From: Pseudomonadota bacterium
GTDB taxonomy: Bacteria > Pseudomonadota > Alphaproteobacteria > Sphingomonadales > Sphingomonadaceae
Assembly: GCA_023387085.1 (NCBI GenBank)
Contig: JAEWIL010000186.1
Coordinates: 1 to 59,216 of the forward strand
Reading direction: 5' to 3'
DNA: 59,216 nt
In this document: positions 34,682-44,276 of the stretch, one piece after another
Numbering within the stretch: the first letter of the stretch is position 1
Layout of the letters: each line of letters opens with the position of its first letter
The notes under the pieces: model-generated
What the model saw: only the letters and a program-made list of their open reading frames with translations
What the model was told of the DNA's origin: nothing
The model's database searches: none
Made by a program: the position numbers and the translations under genes

Positions 34682-35956
34682 ATGCGTAAACGGCTTTTCG
34701 CTTTGGCACTGGCGTTGGCGTCGGTCGCGGTTCCTGTGTCGACGGCGGCGCAGCCCGTCGCGTCGGCGCCCGATCTGACGATCGACAAGGCGCGCATTGA
34801 TGCGGCACTGCAGGCGATGATCGACGACGGCCGCGCTGCGGGCACCTCCGCGTTGATCTGGCGGGACGGCAGGGAGGTGTATTTCGGCGCGGCCGGCTTG
34901 GCCGATCGGAACGCCAAGCGTCCGATGCGCCGCGATACGATCGCTCAGATTTTTTCGATGACCAAGCCGGTCACCGGCGTTGCGCTGATGCAGCTTTGGG
35001 AGGCAGGCAAGTTCCATCTCGACGATCCGTTGGCGAAATATCTGCCCGAATATGCCGCGATGCGCGTCTATGCTGGCAAGGATACGGCGGGGAAGCCGGT
35101 CTATCGTCCGGCGGAGCGGCCGATCACCGTGCGCGATATCATGCGCCACACCGCCGGCTTCGCTTATGGCGCGGGCCCTACTCCGGCGCACGACGCCTAT
35201 GTCGCCGCCGATCCGCTGGCGCTCGACATTTCGCTTGCCGAGGCGAGCCGGAGGCTCGCGGGGGTGCCCTTGCTGTTCCAGCCGGGAAGCCAATGGAGCT
35301 ACAGCGCCGCTGTCGACGTTCAGGCCGCACTGGTCGAGAAACTGTCCGGCGAACGCTTCGCCGATTATGTTCAGGCTCACATCTTCAGACCGCTGCGGAT
35401 GACCGATACCGCATGGCGCCAGCCCGACGCTTGCCTCCCGCGCTTTGCCGCGATGAACGTCAAAAAGGACGGCGTGCTTGGCCAGATGCCCGATGCCGAT
35501 GCGCGCCGGCTGAACTTTCAGGATCATGCGCTGACGCCGGGCGGCTTCGGCCTCGCCTCGACGCTCGACGATTATCAGCGCTTTGCGCGGATGCTGCTGA
35601 ACCGGGGCGTGCTCGATGGCGTGCGGGTTCTGAAGCCGTCGACGGTGCGGCTGATGGCGACCGATCAGCTCGACCCGGCAATTACCGAGCGGCTCTGGCT
35701 TCCCGAGAAGGGCGCTGTCGGTTTCGGACTCGATTTCGCGGTGCGCAAGCAACCGCCACAGACGCCAATGGAGAATCGCGGCGCGACAGGCGAATTCTTC
35801 TGGGATGGCGCCGCCTCGACCTTGTTCTGGGTCGATCCGGCGAACAAGCTCACGGCGGTCTTCTTCGTTCAGACGATGCCCTATGACGGCACGCTGCACC
35901 GCGACTTTCGGGCCGCTGTCTATGGCAAGGATTATCACGGGCCGTCGGGCGACTGA
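34682..35956 (+). CDS. Exported serine hydrolase, class C beta-lactamase/esterase family
   Basis: A 424-residue protein with a signal peptide ending VSTAAQ. It has the SxxK motif in FSMTKPVTG and YSA (in WSYSAAVDV) at the YxN position, as in EstB-type esterases. The C-terminal GATGEFFWDG replaces the KTG box, which favours an esterase over a beta-lactamase. GGGAGG precedes the ATG at 34682. It stands alone between terminators. Confidence 0.88.
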   Translation: MRKRLFALALALASVAVPVSTAAQPVASAPDLTIDKARIDAALQAMIDDGRAAGTSALIWRDGREVYFGAAGLADRNAKRPMRRDTIAQIFSMTKPVTGVALMQLWEAGKFHLDDPLAKYLPEYAAMRVYAGKDTAGKPVYRPAERPITVRDIMRHTAGFAYGAGPTPAHDAYVAADPLALDISLAEASRRLAGVPLLFQPGSQWSYSAAVDVQAALVEKLSGERFADYVQAHIFRPLRMTDTAWRQPDACLPRFAAMNVKKDGVLGQMPDADARRLNFQDHALTPGGFGLASTLDDYQRFARMLLNRGVLDGVRVLKPSTVRLMATDQLDPAITERLWLPEKGAVGFGLDFAVRKQPPQTPMENRGATGEFFWDGAASTLFWVDPANKLTAVFFVQTMPYDGTLHRDFRAAVYGKDYHGPSGD

Positions 35957-35966
35957 CGGGAAGAGA

Positions 35967-35994
35967 GCCGGTCAAGAGCCGGCCCCTTTTCTTT
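35967..35994 (+). terminator. Possible terminator after the serine hydrolase
   Basis: A short stem GCCGG/CCGGC followed by CCCTTTTCTTTT, about 10 bases after the stop. The stem is short but the T-rich tail is good. Confidence 0.4.
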
Positions 35995-36022
35995 TGCCCG
36001 GCACGCGGGCAACACTGAGGGC

Positions 36023-36883
36023 ATGTCACTGGTTCTCATCTCCCGCGACGATGCCGTCGCCACCGTTACCCTCAACCGCCCCGATGCGATGAACGCGCTG
36101 TCGAAAGCGCTGCGCAGCGACCTCGCAGCCGCGATGCGTGAACTGGCGGCCGACGAGAGTATCCGCGCGATCGTCCTGACCGGCGCGGGGGAGCGCGCCT
36201 TCACCGCAGGGCTCGACCTCAAGGAACTCGGCGCCGACACGAGCAATCTCGGCGCCGCCAATGCGAGCGGGGCCGACGAAAATCCGGTCAAGGCGATCGA
36301 GCTTTGCCCGCAGCCGGTGATCGGCGCGATCAACGGCGTCGCGATCACCGGAGGGTTCGAGGTCGCGCTGGCGTGCGACATCCGCGTCGCGTCGACCAAC
36401 GCGCGCTTCGCCGACACCCATGCGCGGGTGGGGGTGATGCCGGGCTGGGGGCTTTCGCAGAAATTGTCTCGGCTGGTCGGCATAAGCCGTGCCAAGGAAT
36501 TGTCGCTGACCGGCAATTTCCTCGATGCCGAAACCGCCTGCGCCTGGGGGCTCGTCAATCGCGTCGTCGCGCCCGATGAACTGCTGCCAGCGGCGCAGGC
36601 GCTGGCGCGCGACATCGCGAGCGCCGATCCCGCGATGGTGTGCGCCTACAAGTCGCTGATCGACGACGGCTATGCCCTGCCTTTCGGCGAGGCGATGGCG
36701 CTGGAGGCTGAACGCTCGACCGCCGCGAACCGCAGCGTCAGCGCCGAAGAGGTCGAGGCGCGCCGGCTGGCGGTGATGGAGCGCGGCCGCGCGCGCGGGC
36801 TAATGCGTGATGCGATCCTCGCCGCACCTGCGCTGGCACCGCGCGTTCACGGCGGTCGCCCGGGGGCCGAACCGCGCCGCTAA
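36023..36883 (+). CDS. Enoyl-CoA hydratase/isomerase family protein
   Basis: A 286-residue crotonase. Seen: VATVTLNRPDAMNALS, the oxyanion-hole pair GERAFTAGLDLKEL and NGVAITGGFEVALACD, and DTHARVGVMPGWGLSQKLSRLVG. Glu in the last motif region is replaced by a small/Gly context, so hydratase versus isomerase is uncertain. The C-terminal 25 residues are Arg/Ala-rich and beyond the family norm. It may form a unit with the genes that follow. Confidence 0.9.
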   Translation: MSLVLISRDDAVATVTLNRPDAMNALSKALRSDLAAAMRELAADESIRAIVLTGAGERAFTAGLDLKELGADTSNLGAANASGADENPVKAIELCPQPVIGAINGVAITGGFEVALACDIRVASTNARFADTHARVGVMPGWGLSQKLSRLVGISRAKELSLTGNFLDAETACAWGLVNRVVAPDELLPAAQALARDIASADPAMVCAYKSLIDDGYALPFGEAMALEAERSTAANRSVSAEEVEARRLAVMERGRARGLMRDAILAAPALAPRVHGGRPGAEPRR

Positions 36884-36971
36884 ATGCTACGCTCGGCGCG
36901 CCAAGGGTGGCTTGCGCCGCTGAAAGCGATTGGACCTTGCGGCGCAGGAAAATACTTAGCAAGGACAAGTA

Positions 36972-38303
36972 ATGACCGATCTCGCCTCGCTCCTTTCCAT
37001 CTTCATGGCCCGCGCCGTGGGCCCGGGCCAACTGTCCAACCTGGGTCGCCTGTCGGGCGGGGCGAACATGGAAAGCTGGGCGTTCGATTTCGCCGGCGCG
37101 CCCTATGTCCTGCGCCGCGCGCCTTCGGCGGAATATATGGCGGATCGCCCCTATGGTCATCCGACCGAGGCGGCGCTGGTCAAGGCCGCGCACGCCGCGG
37201 GGGTGAAGGCGCCCGAAGTCGTCGGGGTGCTCGCCGATGGCGACGGCATGGGTACGGGATATGTCATGCGCCGCGTGATCGCCGAGGTCAGTCCGGCGAA
37301 GATCCTGCCCGCGCCGCCGCCGTCGCTGATCGCCGATCTGGGCCGCGAGCTCGCGCGCATTCACGCGATTCCGGCCGAGACCGTCCCCGACGCGATCCCG
37401 CATATGGATACCGCGGCGGCGCTCGCCGAGCTGAAGGCGCGGTTTCTGAGCTATGGCGGCGACCGGCCTGCGATCGCGCTCGCGATCAAATGGTGCGAAG
37501 ATCATCTGCCCATCCCCGCGCCGCCGGTGCTGGTCCATGGCGATTATCGCATGGGCAATATCATGGTCGATACCGACGGGCTGGCGGTCGTGCTCGACTG
37601 GGAATTGGCGCATCGCGGCGATGCGCATGAGGATCTCGCCTTCGGCTGCATGACGGTGTGGCGTTTCGGCCAGCTCGACCGGCCAGCGTTCGGCGTCGGC
37701 AGTCTCGAGGAATATTTCGCGGCCTATGAGGCGGCTGGTGGCGCCCCGGTCGACCGTGACCGTTTCCGCTTCTGGCTGATCTACCGCACCCTGTGGTGGG
37801 CGCTCGGCTGCCTGCAGATGGGGCAGGCGTGGCGCAGCGGCGCCGATACAACGGTCGAGCGCGTCGTCGTCGGGCGGCGGACCGCCGAACAGGAACTCGA
37901 CCTGATCGTGCTGCTCGAAGACGAAGCGCCTGAGGCGGAGCGCCGACGGAGCCTGCCGCCGCCGAGCGGGACCGCGCCCGAGCCGGTCGGCGAACCGACC
38001 AACCGCGAGATGGTGCAGGCCGTGCGTGACTGGATCGAGGATGCGATAAAGCCCAAGACCGAGGGTCATGCAAAATTCGAGGCGGTTGTCGCGATGAACG
38101 CGCTGGGGATCGTGATGCGCGACCTCGACGCGCGCGCGCGCGCCGAAGACCGTGCGCTCTCCGAGGCGCTGATGGCGGGCACGACGACGCTCGCCGAACC
38201 CGGACTGCTGGCGAGGCTGCGCCGCGCGGCGCTCGACAAATGCGCGGTCGACAGCCCTAAATATGCGGCGCTGGCGGCGGCGCGCGCGGCATGGAGCGAA
38301 TAG
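36972..38303 (+). CDS. APH-like phosphotransferase (ACAD10/11 kinase-domain type)
   Basis: A 443-residue protein. Residues 20-270 are an aminoglycoside-phosphotransferase fold: LSGGANMESWAFDF, the catalytic loop VHGDYRMGNIMVD and the metal site VLDWELAHRGDAHEDLAFG. The last 130 residues are helical and of unknown fold. Beside an acyl-CoA dehydrogenase this matches the kinase domain of ACAD10/ACAD11, thought to phosphorylate 4-hydroxyacyl-CoA before dehydration (family knowledge; assignment is inference). It is followed 20 bases later by the dehydrogenase. Confidence 0.87.
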   Translation: MTDLASLLSIFMARAVGPGQLSNLGRLSGGANMESWAFDFAGAPYVLRRAPSAEYMADRPYGHPTEAALVKAAHAAGVKAPEVVGVLADGDGMGTGYVMRRVIAEVSPAKILPAPPPSLIADLGRELARIHAIPAETVPDAIPHMDTAAALAELKARFLSYGGDRPAIALAIKWCEDHLPIPAPPVLVHGDYRMGNIMVDTDGLAVVLDWELAHRGDAHEDLAFGCMTVWRFGQLDRPAFGVGSLEEYFAAYEAAGGAPVDRDRFRFWLIYRTLWWALGCLQMGQAWRSGADTTVERVVVGRRTAEQELDLIVLLEDEAPEAERRRSLPPPSGTAPEPVGEPTNREMVQAVRDWIEDAIKPKTEGHAKFEAVVAMNALGIVMRDLDARARAEDRALSEALMAGTTTLAEPGLLARLRRAALDKCAVDSPKYAALAAARAAWSE

Positions 38304-38323
38304 ATACAAGCGGGAGAGAGAAG

Positions 38324-39619
38324 ATGGATTTTGCGGTTCCGGCCGATTTGCAGGCCTATCTGGACGAACTCGACGCCTTTATCGAGGCGGAGATCAAGCC
38401 GCTGGAACTGGCGGACGACAATATCCGCTTTTTCGATCATCGCCGCGAACATAGCCGCACCGACTGGGACAATCAGGGGCTGCCGCGGCACGAGTGGGAA
38501 GCGCTGCTGAAGCAGGCCACCCGCAAAGCCGACGCCGCGGGGCACTGGCGTTTTTCGGCCCCCAAGACATATGGCGGCAAGGACGGATCGAACCTGTGGA
38601 TGGCGGTGATCCGCGAGCATTTGGCCGCCAAGGGGCTGGGCCTCCACAACGACCTCCAGAATGAGCATAGCATCGTCGGCAACTTCCCCTTCGTCGAGAT
38701 GTTCGAGCAGTTTGCGACGAGCGAGGAGCAGAAGCGGGAGTTCATCCTCGGCGGCTTCGAGGGCAAGCGCCGCACCGCCTTTGGCCTGACCGAGCCCGAT
38801 CATGGGTCGGACGCGACGCATATGGAGACGCGCGCGGTCAAGGAGACCCGCGACGGGGTCGACGGCTGGCTGATCAACGGGCGCAAGATGTGGATCACCG
38901 GCATGCATGTCGCAACGCATTGCGCGACCTTCTGCCGCACCAGCGGGAATGACGGCGACGCCAAGGGCATCACCTGCCTGCTCGTGCCGACGGGCACGCC
39001 GGGGATGACGGTCGACGAATATATGTGGACCTTCAACATGCCGACCGACCACCCGCGCATGACCTTCACCGACGTCTGGGTGCCCGACAGCGCGCGCCTT
39101 GGGCCCGACGGCGGCGGGTTGTCGATCGCGCAGAGCTTCGTCCACCAGAATCGCATCCGGCAGGCGGCATCCTCGCTGGGCGCCGCGGTTTACTGCATTG
39201 AGGAAAGCGTCCGCTATGCGCGCGAGCGCAAGCCCTTCGGCGAGGCGCTGGCGAAGAACCAGGCGATCCAGTTTCCGCTCGTCGAACTCGCGACACAGGC
39301 CGAAATGCTGCGCCTGCTGATCCGCAAGACCGCGTGGGAAATGGACAATATGCCGCACAAGGAGGTCGAACACCGCCTCTCCGACAAGGTCAGCATGTGC
39401 AATTACTGGGCGAACCGGCTGTGCTGCGAAGCGGCCGACCGGGCGATGCAGGTCCACGGCGGCATTGGCTATTCGCGCCACAAACCCTTCGAGCATATCT
39501 ATCGCCACCACCGCCGCTACCGGATCACCGAGGGCGCTGAGGAAATCCAGATGCGGAAAGTCGGCGCCTATCTGTTCGGCTACCTTGGCCCGCGGCGCGA
39601 GACGCTGGGCAAGATCTGA
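38324..39619 (+). CDS. Acyl-CoA dehydrogenase
   Basis: A 431-residue flavoprotein dehydrogenase passing electrons to ETF. Seen: FGLTEPDHGSDATHMETRA, WITGMHVATHCATF, the substrate-loop RQAASSLGAAVYCIEESVRYA, RKPFGEALAKNQAIQFPLVE, and MQVHGGIGYSRHKPFEHIYRHHR with the FAD-binding region. The ATG at 38324 is preceded by GGGAGAGAG. Its partner etfBA lies 4 kb upstream. Together with the kinase-like gene it resembles a split ACAD10/11. Confidence 0.94.
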   Translation: MDFAVPADLQAYLDELDAFIEAEIKPLELADDNIRFFDHRREHSRTDWDNQGLPRHEWEALLKQATRKADAAGHWRFSAPKTYGGKDGSNLWMAVIREHLAAKGLGLHNDLQNEHSIVGNFPFVEMFEQFATSEEQKREFILGGFEGKRRTAFGLTEPDHGSDATHMETRAVKETRDGVDGWLINGRKMWITGMHVATHCATFCRTSGNDGDAKGITCLLVPTGTPGMTVDEYMWTFNMPTDHPRMTFTDVWVPDSARLGPDGGGLSIAQSFVHQNRIRQAASSLGAAVYCIEESVRYARERKPFGEALAKNQAIQFPLVELATQAEMLRLLIRKTAWEMDNMPHKEVEHRLSDKVSMCNYWANRLCCEAADRAMQVHGGIGYSRHKPFEHIYRHHRRYRITEGAEEIQMRKVGAYLFGYLGPRRETLGKI

Positions 39620-39690
39620 CGCGGGCTGGACTCTCCTCTTTGCGTTGCGGCATGATCGTCGCACATCGAGACGGGAAGAGGAGAGAGCCC

Positions 39691-40212
39691 ATGGCCGACG
39701 CCGATATCAACGCCGGAGCGGCGCCGTTCCGCATCTTCCGGGGCGCCGATGCTCCCGACCTTGTCGAAACCGAAAAGATGAGCTTCGCCGGACTGACCCC
39801 GATCATCGAGGCGGGCATCGGGCGCTGGGTTGCTGCGGGTGTGAACGAGGGCAATATCACCAAGGTGCTGTTTTCGCTGCCGCACATGAGCCTGACCTAT
39901 GCGTGGTTCAAGAGCGGCTTTGCACTGCCGCTGCACAGCCATGACGCCGACTGCCTTTACTATATCATCGCCGGGTCGCTGAAACTCGGGACCGAGGAAC
40001 TCGGCGCGGGCGACGGTTTCTTCGTCGGGCGCGACGTCCCCTATAGCTACAAGCCCGGACCGGAGGGCGTCGAGGTGCTGGAGTTCCGCACCGTCGATGC
40101 CTTCGACATGAAATTCCAGGGGCGTACCGAGGCCTATTGGGACAAGATCGTCGCCGGCATGGACGCGGCGCGCCCGGCCTGGAGCACCGAAAAGCCGCCG
40201 TCGCAGCATTGA
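39691..40212 (+). CDS. Cupin-domain protein
   Basis: A 173-residue cupin. Motif 1 is GFALPLHSHDADCLYYIIAG with two His and a following Glu-poor strand; motif 2 is GDGFFVGRDVPYSYKPGPEG, in which the usual His is Tyr/Lys, so metal binding is uncertain. AAGAGGAG lies just before the ATG at 39691. It may be co-transcribed with the dehydrogenase, 71 bases upstream. Confidence 0.85.
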   Translation: MADADINAGAAPFRIFRGADAPDLVETEKMSFAGLTPIIEAGIGRWVAAGVNEGNITKVLFSLPHMSLTYAWFKSGFALPLHSHDADCLYYIIAGSLKLGTEELGAGDGFFVGRDVPYSYKPGPEGVEVLEFRTVDAFDMKFQGRTEAYWDKIVAGMDAARPAWSTEKPPSQH

Positions 40213-40219
40213 TCCTGCG

Positions 40220-40525
40220 TCAGCGCTTGCGAACGAACTCCGCGCGCAGCACCAGCCCCTTGATGCCGTCGTGGCGGCAGTCGATTTCCTGCGCGTCACC
40301 GGTCAGCCGGATCGACTTGATGACCGTGCCGACCTTCAGCGTCTGTCCGGCGCCCTTGACCGTCAGATCCTTGACCAGCACCACCGAGTCGCCGTCGGCG
40401 AGCAGGTTGCCGACCGCGTCGCGCACCTCGGGGCCCGCCGCAGCGGCTTCGGCACGGGCGCGGGCTTCGCTGGCGGGCAGCCATTCGCCGCTAGCCTCGT
40501 CATAGACATAATCTTCATCGCTCAT
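40220..40525 (-). CDS. PhnA-domain protein (YjdM-like), lacking the zinc ribbon
   Basis: A 101-residue protein. The C-terminal 65 residues match the PhnA/YjdM core: VRDAVGNLLADGDSVVLVKDLTVKG, and LKVGTVIKSIRLTGDAQEIDC, GIKGLVLRAEFVRK. The N-terminal zinc-ribbon CxxC of YjdM is absent and replaced by acidic DEDYVYDEASGEWLPASE. Despite the name, a role in phosphonate use is not shown. GAGGGGC precedes the ATG. It converges on the cupin gene. Confidence 0.88.
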   Translation of the reverse strand: MSDEDYVYDEASGEWLPASEARARAEAAAAGPEVRDAVGNLLADGDSVVLVKDLTVKGAGQTLKVGTVIKSIRLTGDAQEIDCRHDGIKGLVLRAEFVRKR

Positions 40526-40591
40526 GCTTGCCCCTCTGCGCCGCGCCGCGGCTGAGGTCAATCGCGCTTGGCATATCCGATATCCGTGATA

Positions 40592-40608
40592 GGTTTCACG
40601 TCGAAACC
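40592..40608. promoter_or_regulatory. Inverted repeat before the amidohydrolase gene
   Basis: GGTTTC-ACGTC-GAAACC, perfect 6-base arms, 20 bases before the amidohydrolase start. It lies in the divergent gap with the PhnA-domain gene and could be an operator for either. Confidence 0.35.
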
Positions 40609-40628
40609 AAAAAATCGGGAGAGTGGAC

Positions 40629-42368
40629 ATGCATGATCTGGTGATTCGCGGCGGCACCGTCGTCGATGGCTCGGGCGGGGCGCCCTTCGTCGCGGACGTC
40701 GCGGTCGAGGGCGACCGTATCGTCGCGGTCGGGGAAAATCTTGGCGCCGGGCGCGAGGAAATCGACGCGACTGGCAAGATTGTCACGCCGGGCTTCGTCG
40801 ACGTCCACACCCATTACGACGGGCAGGCGACGTGGGATGCGGAGATGGCGCCGTCGAGCTGGCACGGCGTCACCACGGTCGTCATGGGCAATTGCGGCGT
40901 CGGCTTCGCCCCCGCCAAGCCCGACCGCCACGAGTGGCTGATTTCGCTGATGGAAGGCGTCGAGGATATCCCGGGCACTGCGCTCGCCGAGGGCATGTCG
41001 TGGGACTGGGAGACTTTCCCCGAATATATGGACGCGCTCGAGAAACTGCCGCGTACCGTCGACGTCGCGTGTCACGTCCCGCACGGTGCGGTGCGCGCCT
41101 ATGTGCTTGGCGACCGCGAAAAGCCCGGCGCGATCCCGACCGAGGCGGACATCGCCGAAATGTCGCGCATCGTCGAGGAAGGCGTGCGCGCCGGTGCGCT
41201 CGGTTTCTCGACCAGCCGCACCGTGCTGCACAAGTCGATCGACGGCGAGCTTGTCCCCGGCACCACCGCGACCGCCGAGGAATTGATCGCGATCGGCCGC
41301 GCGATGGGACGCGTCGGCTATGGCGTGTTCGAAATGGCGAGCGACATGAAGCGCGAGTGGAACGAGTTTCAGTGGATGGGCGACCTCAGCCGCGAAACCG
41401 GGCTGCCGGTGACCTTCGCCGCGCTCCAGTCGATCGCCAAGGAATTGCCGCTGGAAGAACAGATCGCCGAGATGCGCAAGCAGAACGCGACCGGCGCGAA
41501 CATCGTCGCGCAGATCGCGCTGCGCGGCAACGGCGTGATCATGGCGTGGCAGGGCACGGTGCATCCCTTCCGCTTCAAGCCCGCGTGGAACGAGATCATC
41601 GATCTGCCGTGGGAGCAGCAGCTTGCGCATCTGAAAGATCCGGCATTCCGGAAGCGCATGGTCGAAGAGGCGAATGTCTGGCCCGAAAGCGACATCCTCG
41701 ACTTCCTGATGGTGGTTGCCGAGGGTTGGCCGGTGCAGTTCGAGATGGACCCCGATTTCAACTATGAGCCGAAGATGGACGAAAGCATCGCGCACCGCGC
41801 CGCGGCGGCGGGCGTCTCGGCGTCCGAATATGCCTATGACCTGTTGATGAAGGACGAGGGCAAGGGATTCATCTATTTTCCGATTTTGAACTATCGCGAC
41901 GGCAACCTCAATTTCCTCGAGGATCTGCAGGCGTCGGACGATACGGTGAACAGCCTGTCCGACGGCGGCGCGCATTGCGGGACGATTTGCGACGCCGCCT
42001 CGCCGACCTTCATGCTCCAGCACTGGGTCCGCGATCGCGCGGGCAAACGCATCGCGCTCGAACACGCGGTCAAGCGCCAGTGCCGCGACACCGCGTTGCT
42101 CTATGGCTTGGAGGATCGCGGCATTCTCGCGCCTGGTTATCTCGCGGATATCAATGTGATCGACATGGATGCATTGAAGCTGGGCAAGCCCTGGCTGGCC
42201 TTCGATCTGCCGGCGGGCGGCAAGCGCCTTCTGCAAAAGGCCGAAGGTTATGTCGCGACGGTGAAGTCGGGCGTGGTGACGTTCAAGGATGGCGAAATGC
42301 AGGGGCCAACCCCCGGCGGCGTGATCCGAGGGCCGCAGCGCGTCGAACTGGCGATGGCGGCCGAATAG
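40629..42368 (+). CDS. D-aminoacylase-like amidohydrolase
   Basis: A 579-residue metal-dependent amidohydrolase of the N-acyl-D-amino-acid deacylase group. Seen: the metal motif FVDVHTHYDGQATWD, GNCGVGFAPAKP, the bridging-Cys/Lys region and LSDGGAHCGTICDAASPTFML, then the C-terminal beta-cap GYLADINVIDMDAL. The true substrate is uncertain. GGGAGA six bases upstream favours the ATG at 40629 over the GTG at 40623. The MDR gene starts inside its stop codon. Confidence 0.9.
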   Translation: MHDLVIRGGTVVDGSGGAPFVADVAVEGDRIVAVGENLGAGREEIDATGKIVTPGFVDVHTHYDGQATWDAEMAPSSWHGVTTVVMGNCGVGFAPAKPDRHEWLISLMEGVEDIPGTALAEGMSWDWETFPEYMDALEKLPRTVDVACHVPHGAVRAYVLGDREKPGAIPTEADIAEMSRIVEEGVRAGALGFSTSRTVLHKSIDGELVPGTTATAEELIAIGRAMGRVGYGVFEMASDMKREWNEFQWMGDLSRETGLPVTFAALQSIAKELPLEEQIAEMRKQNATGANIVAQIALRGNGVIMAWQGTVHPFRFKPAWNEIIDLPWEQQLAHLKDPAFRKRMVEEANVWPESDILDFLMVVAEGWPVQFEMDPDFNYEPKMDESIAHRAAAAGVSASEYAYDLLMKDEGKGFIYFPILNYRDGNLNFLEDLQASDDTVNSLSDGGAHCGTICDAASPTFMLQHWVRDRAGKRIALEHAVKRQCRDTALLYGLEDRGILAPGYLADINVIDMDALKLGKPWLAFDLPAGGKRLLQKAEGYVATVKSGVVTFKDGEMQGPTPGGVIRGPQRVELAMAAE

Positions 42369-43375
42369 TGCGCGCGATCCAGCTGCGGGCACCGGCGTCG
42401 CTCGACAATCTGGTGACCGCCGATCTGGCCGATCCCGGCGCTCCGGGACCGGGCGAGATCCGCGTCCGGCTGACGGCGTCGTCGCTCAACTTCCACGATT
42501 TCGCCGTCGTCGCGGGGATGATCCCGACCGCCGAAAATCGTATCCCGATGTCCGATGGTGCGGGAACGGTCGAGGCGGTGGGCGAGGGCGTCACGGACTT
42601 CCGCGTCGGCGATACGGTCGTATCGCTCTTCTTTCCCCAATGGGCCGACGGTGTGCCGCCGCCGAACGCCTTTAAAGAAGTGCCGGGCGACGGCATCGAC
42701 GGCTATGCCCGCGAAGTGGTGGTCACGCCTCAGCACTGGTTCACGCGCGCGCCGGCTGGCTGGTCGCCGGCCGAGGCTGCGACGCTGACCTGCGCCGGGC
42801 TGACCGCCTGGCGCGCGCTGTTCGTCGACGGAGAGACGCAGCCGGGATCGACGGTGTTGATCCAGGGCAGCGGCGGTGTGTCGGTGTTCGCACTTCAATT
42901 CGCGAAGGCCGCGGGCGCGCGGGTGATAGCCACCAGCTCGTCCGACGCGAAGCTCGAGCGGCTGAAGACGCTCGGCGCCGATGAACTGATCAACTACAAG
43001 GAAGTGCCTGAATGGGGCGCGAAGGCTCTCGAACTGACCGGCGGACGCGGCGTCGACACCGTGGTCGAAATCGGCGGCGCCGGAACGCTTGACCAGTCGA
43101 TGCGCGCCGCGCGCGTCGGCGGCCATGTCGCGCTGATCGGCGTGCTTGCGGGCGTTGCCGGACCGGTGCAGACCGCACTGCTGATGAGCAAGAATCTGCG
43201 CGTGCAGGGACTGACCGTCGGCAGCCGCGCGCAACAGCTGGCGATGATCGCGGGGGTCGAGGCGAACGGCATCCGGCCGGTGATCAGCGATCATTTCCCG
43301 CTCGACCGTCTGGCCGATGCGTTCCGCCACCAGATTGCCCACGCGCATTTCGGCAAGATTGTCGTCGACATCTAG
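42368..43375 (+). CDS. Zinc-independent MDR alcohol dehydrogenase/quinone reductase
   Basis: A 335-residue medium-chain reductase. Seen: SSLNFHDFAVVAGMIP, MSDGAGTVEAVGEGV, the nucleotide motif VLIQGSGGVSVFALQFA and FGKIVVDI at the end. The structural-zinc Cys cluster is missing. The GTG start shares one base with the TAG stop of the amidohydrolase, so the two are translationally coupled and probably act in one pathway. Confidence 0.9.
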   Translation: MRAIQLRAPASLDNLVTADLADPGAPGPGEIRVRLTASSLNFHDFAVVAGMIPTAENRIPMSDGAGTVEAVGEGVTDFRVGDTVVSLFFPQWADGVPPPNAFKEVPGDGIDGYAREVVVTPQHWFTRAPAGWSPAEAATLTCAGLTAWRALFVDGETQPGSTVLIQGSGGVSVFALQFAKAAGARVIATSSSDAKLERLKTLGADELINYKEVPEWGAKALELTGGRGVDTVVEIGGAGTLDQSMRAARVGGHVALIGVLAGVAGPVQTALLMSKNLRVQGLTVGSRAQQLAMIAGVEANGIRPVISDHFPLDRLADAFRHQIAHAHFGKIVVDI

Positions 43376-43498
43376 GCCGCGGCGCTACGAACGGAGACGA
43401 TCATCGAGCCCGGCCTTGTCTCGCCGTTCCCGCTTGTTGGATGTACCCCGCGAGCGGCCGTGGTTCGCTCGCGAGGCAATGGCAGATCGGTCGATGAC

Positions 43499-43990
43499 CT
43501 ACGGGAACGGCCTTGTGAAAGCCCCCAGCCAATAGGCGACCGACAGCAACCAGGCGATCATGCCGGGAATGACAAATGCGCCCAGAACCTGCTTTGTGTT
43601 CTGGATGCGTGGCCCGAACAGAGCGTGCAGCAACAGGCCGACGCCGAGCGGAACGCCGATGAAACGCGCCGCACCCGTCATCCCCAGCGACGCACCCGCT
43701 ATCCAGATTGATGCCGGGAGATGGACGCACATGCGGGCTGTCCAGACGTTGTGGTGTCCGGCGCCGTTGATCGATGCCATGTCTACCATCGCATCGCTGA
43801 ACAGCCAAAGATAGCCGGCGACCTTTATTTCGCAGCCGCCGGGGAGAAGCGCGACCACGGGAACCAGCGACAAGTGGTAGAGCAGCCCCATGCAGTCGCC
43901 GAGGAAAAGGCTTTTATGTTTGGATGCGAACATCGCACTCCATCCGAACATCGAGAGCAGGGGAAGATATTCAATATAGTCGGCAACCAT
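43499..43990 (-). CDS. Membrane protein, unknown function
   Basis: A 163-residue protein with about four hydrophobic segments (residues 8-22, 34-52, 92-123 and 136-156). His and Cys are scattered (GLLYHLSLV, NGAGHHNVWTARMCVH). AGGAG lies seven bases before the ATG, which supports expression. Family not recognised. It stands alone. Confidence 0.72.
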   Translation of the reverse strand: MVADYIEYLPLLSMFGWSAMFASKHKSLFLGDCMGLLYHLSLVPVVALLPGGCEIKVAGYLWLFSDAMVDMASINGAGHHNVWTARMCVHLPASIWIAGASLGMTGAARFIGVPLGVGLLLHALFGPRIQNTKQVLGAFVIPGMIAWLLSVAYWLGAFTRPFP

Positions 43991-44276
43991 GACACGCTCC
44001 TATTGTTCGTGCCGCAGCACGAGTTGATGGAGGCGCTCAGCCGATCCGACGATGCATCGAGCCGAAAACGGGCAGCAGCGACGGGCGGGCTGAACGCTCG
44101 CTTCCGTCGTGGTCCGCGGCCCCGTAACGGGCTGGAAAACCTACTCCGAGGAATAGTGGCCGGGGCTCACCAAATACCGACCTGCCATTTTCGACGCCGT
44201 CGATATAAGCTGCGGCCGCCTTGGCGTAAAGGATCGCGATGAAGCACGCCGCTTCCTTTACAGGGGAGCGGCGCGG
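43991..44276. other. Gene-free interval
   Basis: About 286 bases. It must hold the promoter of the membrane-protein gene. I saw no credible ORF, repeat or RNA; reading frames across it are fragments of the opposite strand of the kynureninase-like gene. Confidence 0.5.

Noticed and set aside
40220..40525. Phosphonoacetate hydrolase
   Set aside because: The PhnA name is historical; the protein is the YjdM-type PhnA domain and not the hydrolase.
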